Positions 56,338 through 64,000 of a DNA stretch of 64,000 bases are shown in pieces (within the stretch, counting starts at the first letter, position 1; every line of letters begins with the position of its first letter). Where the stretch lies: positions 664,026 through 728,025 of the forward strand of contig JACGCN010000028.1 in assembly GCA_014905825.1 (NCBI GenBank), given 5' to 3'. This stretch comes from Lyophyllum atratum (taxonomy: Eukaryota > Basidiomycota > Agaricomycetes > Agaricales > Lyophyllaceae). Made by a program: the position numbers and the translations under genes. Under the pieces are notes generated by a model that worked only from the letters and a program-made list of their open reading frames with translations, ran no database searches and was not told where the DNA came from.

Positions 56338-57078
56338 GACGTCGTTGTTCCGAGGAGTCCTTACTTGCGGGTTAGATGTTTGCGCGCGGATCGACAGGAA
56401 TGGCGACGTTTGAAGGGCGCAACTGTGACTCAGGAAAAGGATCCAGGGCAAAATTCCATGCTGGCGGCGAAGACTCCGAAGTTTGGAGTGAGAGGTACGA
56501 AGGAAGAGTTGAGACTCGATCGGCCTGGCCCGGATACCCAAAATTACGCTTACTGTATCGAGTAATGGATGTTTCAGATCTGATCGTGGCGCCCCCCTTC
56601 CTTTTGTGTCGGAATCATGACCATGTGCTCCGTAACGCAGAGCGTGAGTACGCCTGATATAACTTTGAACAGAACATCATACGCACAGAATTGATCTGGT
56701 ATCCTTCCCCCCCCGCCGCAGAAAGAAATCGCTCCCACTGATCAGATGATAGCCCGAGTATGTACAGTTACCCATGTCACCCATCTCCACCATGGAAAAA
56801 TCAATCATGTCGAGAGCGCGTGCAAAGGCATCAGGACGTGTAATCTGTCCACGAGATGGTGTTAACATGAGTGCAAAGGAAAACGTCTCGTAGGACACAT
56901 GTTACACCGCGTAAAACCAGAACGCATAACGGTATTAACACATTGTCCAAGTCAGTAAATGCTCGGTGTCCTCACCGATATCCTTCTATACAATATCTGG
57001 CTAGATGTCTGAGATCCTCACTTCTACGAATCACTCCTGGAAGGACCGTGGCGCAACAGCGGAGAGCGTCACCAGCAT
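56338..57078. other. Spacer between DMT copies 1 and 2
   Basis: It contains the promoter of copy 1. No gene supported. Confidence 0.5.
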
Positions 57079-59073
57079 CTATGTCAACGCCTTTATATCT
57101 CCGGTGCCCTCAGCAGCAGGAAGTGCTGTGGTATCGTCAAGAGCACCGCCTCGGGGTGCAGAGAAACGCGTGGTCTGAGGGGCTTTGACCTCATGCGCGC
57201 CACTCGATTCTTTAGGTTCGTCCTTGATCACGGGACTCTGGTCTCCAAGGTGGCCCTCCAAGAGGCCTTCCAACAAGCCTTCTTCGAGCGCTCCGTCAGG
57301 TAATCCACGAAGCCTTACACTGTTCTTGCTTTTCTTCGTTTGATCTTTTGTCACCTATGTCCACCATGTATCAGTTATATAAATGGGCAGTGTTGCGGTG
57401 GTACATACCGCAACGTAAAGGGCGGTTGTAATGATAATCAGGGTTCCAATAACTGACAGGACGGAGGGTGTGGTCTTGAAAAAGATCCGCTCCAGGACTG
57501 CAGCGAATACTATCTTTGGAGCCCAATGTCAGATATACCATTGATATGAGTGAGCTCGTAATACCTGTGTGTACACGGCAATGGACCCTCTTCCAGCTGT
57601 TCACGCTGCAAGCCCATCGTTAGAAGAATCTAGCGTGTATATGTCAGGGGAGTATGTACTGAATCTGGTGAGGGCCAATTACCTGTGCTATAAAGCCAAG
57701 ATGCCGATCATGACGAGAAGGCCAAGCCATTCAAGCTTTGTCGGCACAACGATTGGAGTTCTCTGGAGGACCAGCCTGAAGAATCGTTTTAGTATGATAA
57801 TGTCGGGCACTCCAGACACGTATTTAACATACGCGGCAACAGCAACGATGACGCTCTGTAAAGAGAAAGAGGTCAATGCGTGGAGTGGGTGTGCTCGTTT
57901 CCCGATCGCTGTAATTGATGTATCTGCAATTCGGTGTTCGACGCGCTTACTAGAAGAGTTGCAGAATAACTTACAGGCACCAGTCGAGCCAAGGACGCCG
58001 ATCAACGCCACGCTGCATGAGTTATGTCAGTGGCATGCAATACAGGTATGGACAGCTCCTACCCAACTGCGATCAGCCTTTCCTCCGGTGTTCCTTTTTC
58101 CGGATTTTCTGGCAAGCCTGCTCAGCGATATCAATGGAAAGAGGGTCTGTTCGGTGAGCGTCTCCGAAGAGGAATGCGGGACGTGCTATCAGGACAACAC
58201 CAAGAAGGCTTATAACTAACAAGCATCGTCGTATAGAAAACGCAGTATGACGGTAGACAACCACACTCACTGCTTGCTAGTGCTTCCTTTTTGTGTATCT
58301 CTCCTTCAAAAAATGGCCAGAAATGCCTGTACATAGCGGAGCAAGGAACGTCAAAACAGTCGCATCCGAGAGTGATAGATACTGCAAGGAATAATATATG
58401 CCGAAAACACCAAAAACCTGACAGTCGACGCGTTAGTGATCGCCCCACTTGCGTTTAAGATCACGAACGTACCCCGAAAATCCGCGGAATACAAGCAATA
58501 GCCGAACGCCTCTTGGGCCTAACCATGGGTCTGGCACCCCAGCATAGATCCTAGGTAGAAGTTCTAGTCGGATTCTGAATAGTGAAGGAGGGGCACTACG
58601 TACATGTATACCATGGAGCATACGTAAGTTATGATCTTGGAAGTTGGATTAGGTGGGCGACCGCGATCAGAGACGTCAGAAAAAAAAGTCGGTAGAAAGC
58701 ATACCATTCGAACGGCGATCAACTAGAGAGACGCACGACTTCAGTCAAGGCCCTCGAAGCCTACTCATGATGAGAACTCACCTCAAACGTGGATACAGGT
58801 GGGTCAATACTGTTGAGCCTTTTCACAGCGACATTCACTAAAGACAAAAACGCCTGCGATCCCGTCACGAGCAACAGCCCCATATTGTTCTTCACAATAT
58901 CCCACAGCCAGATACTTTCGTCGCCATCTCCCTGCTTGCTGCATCTCATCCTCAGCGAGCTCCTCTGGAGTGGAGGTTCCGATTCCGCGGTGTCCGAGTA
59001 GTCCCAACGGCGAACGGTCTAGCGAAATTTGCATACTCGGGCGTCAACGCTGTGTACGTTTGCGGGACGACAT
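57079..59073 (-). pseudogene. EamA (DMT, SLC35G-like) transporter, copy 2, frame-broken
   Basis: The same layout as copy 3: GRWRRKYLAV, NNMGLLLVTGSQAFLSLVNV, KRLNSIDPPVSTFE, YYSLQYLSLSDATVLTFLAP, LKERYTKKEALASS, IADTSITAIGKRAHPLHALT and VIGTLIIITTALYVA. The tail contains GALEEGLLEGLLEGHLGDQS and continues to the stop at 57079. Single-base frame breaks appear near 59055-59065 (just after MSSRK), near 58900-58903 (after LAVG), and near 57600-57603 (LQRE in a different frame from TAGRGSIAVYTQ-like sequence). Each is compensated only by the downstream frame, so the product would be truncated early. The intact copies on both sides make decay of a redundant copy the simplest reading; sequence error is possible. 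Confidence 0.65.
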
Positions 59074-59836
59074 GACTCTTCGTGGCACAGGGAAGCACCA
59101 AGCAAGTCTCACTGGAATGCTTGTTGTATGGTTCCTTGAAGAAGCTCGCAGGCCTCTTCAGTGTCCAGGGAATCGAGGAACGAAGCTGGAAGTACAGAGG
59201 GGCGAGGAATGGGGCTCCGCAGATTGGAACAGCATGTTTTCTAAAAAGTGCCTGCGCCGAAATCATAATGATCAAAGAAATGACTTGTCTAATCGGGCCG
59301 ATAAAGCCGGAATCGGCCGCTCCAACCTGGAGCTACTGTGACACTGATTTGGTTATAGTGAGAATCTGGTACATTGATTCCAAGTAGAAGCCAGAGGTTT
59401 CATTTGCCATGGTGTCCTGGCATACGATGCGGCTTCATGGTATTCTTGTAATTTTCTTGACAGAGACGACGAGAAAAATGATAAAAGATCTTCCCGCCAC
59501 AACTCAAGCGTAAAGAGCTGTTCAGGTCATTGTTGTACCTAGTACTTACATAGTAGTAGCAAGATCAGCGCCCATAAATGTAAGTAGTTATGTTCCCGAA
59601 GGCATGTACATCATCCTCGTCTATCCGTGCGAAACCCCGCTAATACAATATATCTAGATGCCCTGCTTCCAGCCGCATGTTGGGATGCAGGGCGTAATGA
59701 GAAACTATATCACTGTCTATATACGAGCCTTAGTATCCTCGCTACCCTCATGGGTGGTAGCGCCGTAGTCTCTTCGAGTTCATCCTCTTGGCTGTCGAGG
59801 GAACGTGTTTTCTGAGCCGCACCCACCTGGCGAGGC
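59074..59836. other. Spacer between DMT copies 2 and 3
   Basis: About 760 bp, containing the promoter side of copy 2. No gene or repeat seen. Confidence 0.5.
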
Positions 59837-61721
59837 CTATCGATTCTTCAGGTGCGCCCTTGAGCCCTGCTCTTCCGCATGGCCCGCTAATAGACCATCT
59901 AGCAATCCTTCTTCAAGCGCTCCTTCAGGTACGCCACTGAGTCTGAGGCTGCTCTTATTTTTCTTCGCTTGGGTCTTCGTCAACTACATAAGCAGCAGAT
60001 TAGCTGTGGCGATATCGGCGATCATGCTAGTACATACCGCAACATAAAGGGCGGCCGTGATGATGATCACAGTTCCGATGACGGACAGGATGGAAGGCGT
60101 TGTCTGGAAGAAGATGCGTTCCAGAACCGCAGCGAAGACCACCTACGAGATTCGTGATATCAGGATAAAGGAACTAGAAGGAGGGATGAGCTATACGCAC
60201 CTGAGTATACACAGCGGTAGATGCTCTGCCCGCCGTTTCTCGCTGTAAGCCCATCGTGAGAAGGACCTTAGTTTGTATTATCAGTAAAGACATCCATGAC
60301 GTCGATGATGTATGCATACCTGGGCAATAAACCCGAAGACACCGATCAGAATGAGAAGAGCAAGCCATTCAACCTCAGTCGGCACAACTATCGGCGTCTT
60401 CTGGATGATCATCCTGGAAGGACATAGTATCAAAAACTTAGCAGTTGGCTGTCATGGCATGTAGACGTACGCGATGACGGCCACAATTACACACTGCGAG
60501 GAGAAAGAGGTCATCGCATGGAGCGGGTGTGCTCGCTTCCCGATGGCCGTGATAGATGTATCTGAAGACGTTTAGTATTTACGACCAGCGTCCAAGAGAC
60601 TGAGATAGTAACATACAGGCACCGGTTGCACCAAGAACACCGATCAACGAGACACTGGGATAACCTATGTCAATTATAGGCACAACCTCGAATGGTAAAA
60701 GGTTACCCAACAGCAATCAATCTCTGCTCTGATGTCACCGTTTCTGACTCGTGGACGCCAACTGCGCGACATTAGGATCGGTTGACAAAGTGTGTATGGT
60801 GTTGACATCTCCGAAGAGGAAGGCCGGACGTGCTATTAATACAACTCCAAAAAGACTGAAAACTGGAAATGGGGATCAGCCTCAAATCTGGATTGACGAG
60901 CGTGACAATGGTCATGCTTACTGCTTGCGAAAGCCTCCCTCGCCGTATACCTCTCTTTCAAAAAGATCGCCCCACAGATGCCTGTACATAGCGGCGCAAG
61001 GAACGTCAAGACAGTCGCGTCTGATAGAGATAGATATTGTAATGAATAATATATGCCCAGAAGTCCGAAAAACCTGCAAATTGAGGGTTATTGACCAGCC
61101 CACTTCTTCGTTGGTAAACGTACCCGGAAACCCGCGGAATACAAGCAATAATCGAACACCTTTCGGGCCCAAGAACGGGTCAGGCACTTTGGCATAAATC
61201 CTACAACCAAGCTGCCTTTAGGTTTCGCGAATGAAGAAAAAAACGCAGAACATACATGTAGGCCATGGAAAACACGTAAGTTATGATCTAGACAAACAAT
61301 CGGCTGTGATGAGAGGCGTAGCAGCACAGAAAGCAGTCGGGGATACATACCATTCGAACAGCAATCAACTGCGAGGTAACGTCGCGTAAATCGATGGTTT
61401 TTGAAGTCTTTCATTAGGACACACCTCAAATGTCGACACGGGTGGGTCGATACTGTTAAGCTTTTTCACAAAGACATTCATCAAAGAGAAAAATGCCTGA
61501 GATGCTGTTACGAGCAGCAGCCCAACATTGCTTTTCAAAACCTCCCCCACAACCAAATACTTTGCCCGCCATCTTCCTGTCTGCTGCGCACTGTCGTTGA
61601 CGAGCTCTTCAGGGGTGGGTGGTTCCGACGCTACAGCGTCTTGAGGGGTCTCTGCAGTGTTTGACCTGGAAAAGGTGGCACATTCGGGCGTCGACGCTGT
61701 GTATGCGTTACGGGACGACAT
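59837..61721 (-). CDS. EamA (DMT, SLC35G-like) transporter, copy 3
   Basis: The ATG at 61721 begins MSSRNAYTASTPECATFSRS. A polar N-terminus with PPTPEELVNDSAQQTGRWRA precedes the first EamA domain (SNVGLLLVTASQAFFSLMNV, KKLNSIDPPVSTFE, YYSLQYLSLSDATVLTFLAP and LCTGICGAIFLKERYTAREA). The second domain has SVSLIGVLGATGA, EWLALLILIGVFGFIAQ, LQRETAGRASTAVYTQ and VIGTVIIITAALYVA. The C-terminal tail is VPEGALEEGLLDGLLAGHAE and ends HLKNR, with TAG at 59837-59839. About a dozen exons join without frame breaks. It is closer to copy 2 than to copy 1. The PPTPEEL...GRW motif at the N-terminus is shared by copies 2 and 3 only. Substrate unknown. Confidence 0.83.
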
Positions 61722-64000
61722 AGAGTTTGTGTGGGCCGCAAAGCAACAGGTAATCCCCGCACAAGTGCTGGTTGGTTTGGGGAACGGGGAAGCTCAACGG
61801 GCCTGGCGTGAGCTGGGACAAAAGAAGAACAACTCTAGAAGAACAGCCCAGAAATCAGGACACCGACTCGGCGCTTGGAACGCCATGCTGCCCTGAAGGG
61901 GTGCCTCGCGTGTTGATGAAATTACGAGGAAATTAACCACATGATCGGCCCGATGCCACCGGAATCTGTAACAATTACGTTTTGTCTGCAGGATCAGGAT
62001 ATCGATGGGTCCTAATTATTACTTTTAACCCACACACATTATTCAATTCATTGTTCACTGACCTTCCTTCCTTCAGAACTGTGCTATACACAAGTCCTAC
62101 AGAAGAGGTTTAGCTTGGGATGAAAACATTGTCCCTCGACCTCGGAGTTCAACACTCTGGCATTCGCGGGCGTTGAATTTGGCTTAATATCATTTTGGGG
62201 CTTGCTGTCATTCTCATTCAAGGGTCTGAAAGATTCATGACCATTCCATGGACCTTCTTCTCCAGGAGTCAGAAAGCCCGAGGAATCCAGGATAATTGTA
62301 TGTCTTGACTGGTCTGATCTATGAAGCGCTACTTACGAGAAATAACTTATACACTTGGAAGTAGGCGAACATCGTGACTGTAAATCATGTCAGGCTCTGC
62401 TTTGAAAAGCTATATAAGATCCGTCTTCCAGCGAATGCTTGCGATCGCAACAGAATTATACTTGGCTAAGACGCGTATATGTACAACATGATCGTGTAGA
62501 TTAAGTATCAAACGCGATCGCTGATCTTCGCCGATCGGCCGACGCCAGCTGTTCCTGAAGGCGTACCTCGCTCCTAACTGCAAGGATCCTGAGTCGCGCT
62601 TGAGTCTTGAGCATCCCATACATTTAAACAGCCTCTGATCCTGCTAGCACTAGTGGGAGCCCCGGTTTGTATATCTGGGCGTTGCGTGGCGATACCCTTC
62701 TGTCAAGGAAGGCCACTCCTCAAATATGATCACCTTTCCTTGAAGTGCCACACTCTTGTAACGAGACCTGGTGCTAGACAACCAATTTTGACCAGTCAAT
62801 GGTGGGAGATACGAAAAATCTGACTATCTGGATCGGGTAGGTTATGTCCTCCTTCGTCTCCCAAGCCTCACTGTCGACCTTGTCTAAAAAGTGTAGACGT
62901 ACCTGGGTCCATAGACGTCTATACTACAACTTTGAGACTTCGATGTTCTGCCCTCTGTTACAAATCTAGACTGGACAATGTGGCATCTAGGTACCAAAGG
63001 TCTCTCTGCGAGCCAGTAGGAGTAGTATGCTCTTGCCAGACGTTACGAAAAGCGTCGACATGCGTCACGTATCCAATAGACACCCAAAGTATGACACCAT
63101 GCGCCTGCCTTCATGCGAGCAACAAGATAAGCCCACTCCATGCTATAGTCCCCGTAGAACCGAAGGGCCTGCCGTCTTAACCGGTGCGAGGATCATCGGG
63201 CCACAACAGCCAGGGCACCCCTTCTCCACGTTCCCCGGAACATACACGTCGGAGGGGGGACGTCTGTCTCTCTGGACGGGTTCTGTCGAGCCGGAACTCG
63301 TTTCAGGAGGAGCTGAGCTAGTCCATGACGGGGTAATCCGTTTCAACCCGCCGACTGATCCAGCTCACACGCCAAACGAGCTGAAGGCGGTGGATAATGA
63401 CGGTGATTGACAGAGAAGGCAATCTAATCTGGGATCGAATAAGGCGAACGAATAGACCGGGCACCTCCTCGTCGATTGTGTGAATCGGGTGTAAGACTAT
63501 GGCGCTAGTGGATGCCGAGAGCCGGATGCCCAGATAAGGAGGCTATTGTGGGTTTGAGGGGGACAGCCTCGACAGGCCTGGGAGGGGACGTCCTCGTTGC
63601 AGGATGAGCATGTGGTGTCGGTGATCAAAATCAGGAAGCAGGGATAAGATTCAAGAAGGAAGTCAATTGCATGACAGGCACGTGAGATCGTGAGGGCAGA
63701 TAGAGTGAAGGAGATATAGATTGGCGCCATTCCTCGACATTGCTTCGATCGTGTGTGAGTGATCAATGATTGGATCGCTGTGCTGTTCGGTATGGTGCGA
63801 GCGGTGTAGATCTCGGAACGCGAAACGGCCTCCGTGTAACATAGATGCCATCCTGAAGAGAAAGAACTTTGTGGGTCGAGGCAGTGTTTCTAGACAACAA
63901 GCCAAGACCTGTTAGATAGCACAAGCGCGGACTGATATCCGGCGATACACGGTGAGCAATGAGTAGAGCGTGACAAGCGGAGCTTTCGATCAGGGGGCTG
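61722..64000. other. Gene-poor right end
   Basis: 2.3 kb with no convincing gene. It contains the promoter of DMT copy 3 and scattered short open frames. The plus-strand frame at 63027-63410 has some protein-like character (TSEGGRLSLWTGSVEPELVS) but no start context, intron or family match that I recognise. Confidence 0.5.
63497..63730 (-). CDS. Possible small secreted Cys-containing protein (weak)
   Basis: A 77-residue frame with ATG at 63730 begins with a signal-peptide-like stretch (MAPIYISFTLSALTISRACH) and contains a CSSCNEDVPSQACRGC cluster. There is no homologue I recognise and no clear intron. It may be a small effector-like secreted protein or chance. Confidence 0.2.
   Translation of the reverse strand: MAPIYISFTLSALTISRACHAIDFLLESYPCFLILITDTTCSSCNEDVPSQACRGCPPQTHNSLLIWASGSRHPLAP

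Noticed and set aside
61722..64000. tRNA or other RNA gene in the gene-poor right end
   Set aside because: I could find no cloverleaf with matching A and B boxes by eye. A covariance-model search would be decisive.

Overview
This is 64 kb of nuclear DNA from a filamentous basidiomycete, most likely a wood-decaying Agaricomycete (Polyporales-like; this placement is inference). Genes are split by many 45-60 bp GT-AG introns. The contents include an AA14-type lytic polysaccharide monooxygenase, two laccases, several F-box proteins and lineage-restricted secreted proteins. There are no operons, no prokaryotic features, and I recognised no tRNA or rRNA gene.

Layout. 0-6 kb: 5' part of an AA14-type LPMO, a conserved protein of unknown function, a DUF7770-like protein and the CAAX prenyl protease STE24. 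6.8-13.3 kb: an O-methyltransferase, a GNAT acetyltransferase, a 76-residue membrane-type protein whose first exon is only the ATG, and a TVP38/TMEM64 (VTT) membrane protein with a long disordered tail. 14-31 kb: two paralogous laccases about 10 kb apart on the same strand, with F-box genes between and beyond them (one decayed) and a CxxC/HxxxC protein; a degenerate ~0.5 kb segment occurs beside each laccase. 31.7-34 kb: SUMO (SMT3-like) and a broken secreted cysteine-module gene. 34-39 kb: a duplicated, unrecognised gene pair (loci A and B) separated by a retroelement remnant. 39.5-41.2 kb: a two-domain chromate-type transporter. 41.4-51.4 kb: a probable sugar-acid catabolic cluster made of a D-erythronate-dehydrogenase-like enzyme, a class II aldolase, an MFS anion permease and a Zn2Cys6 regulator. 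52.4-53.9 kb: a two-module secreted protein. 54.4-61.7 kb: a tandem array of three EamA (DMT/SLC35G-like) transporters with a broken middle copy. 61.7-64 kb: essentially empty.

How genes may work together. The strongest functional grouping is 41.4-51.4 kb, where dehydrogenase, aldolase, transporter and regulator lie together, and the aldolase and permease share a divergent 560 bp promoter region carrying a CCG-N14-CGG inverted repeat. The LPMO and laccases fit plant cell-wall attack. SUMO, STE24 and the VTT protein are housekeeping genes.

Caveat. Several otherwise well-conserved genes between 32 and 47 kb, the middle DMT copy and one F-box gene contain single-base frame breaks, some of them in homopolymers. 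They may be true decay or sequence errors, and raw reads would decide. Exon boundaries were placed by eye from splice consensus and reading-frame continuity. The two genes that matter most as unknowns are loci A and B, whose family I could not identify.
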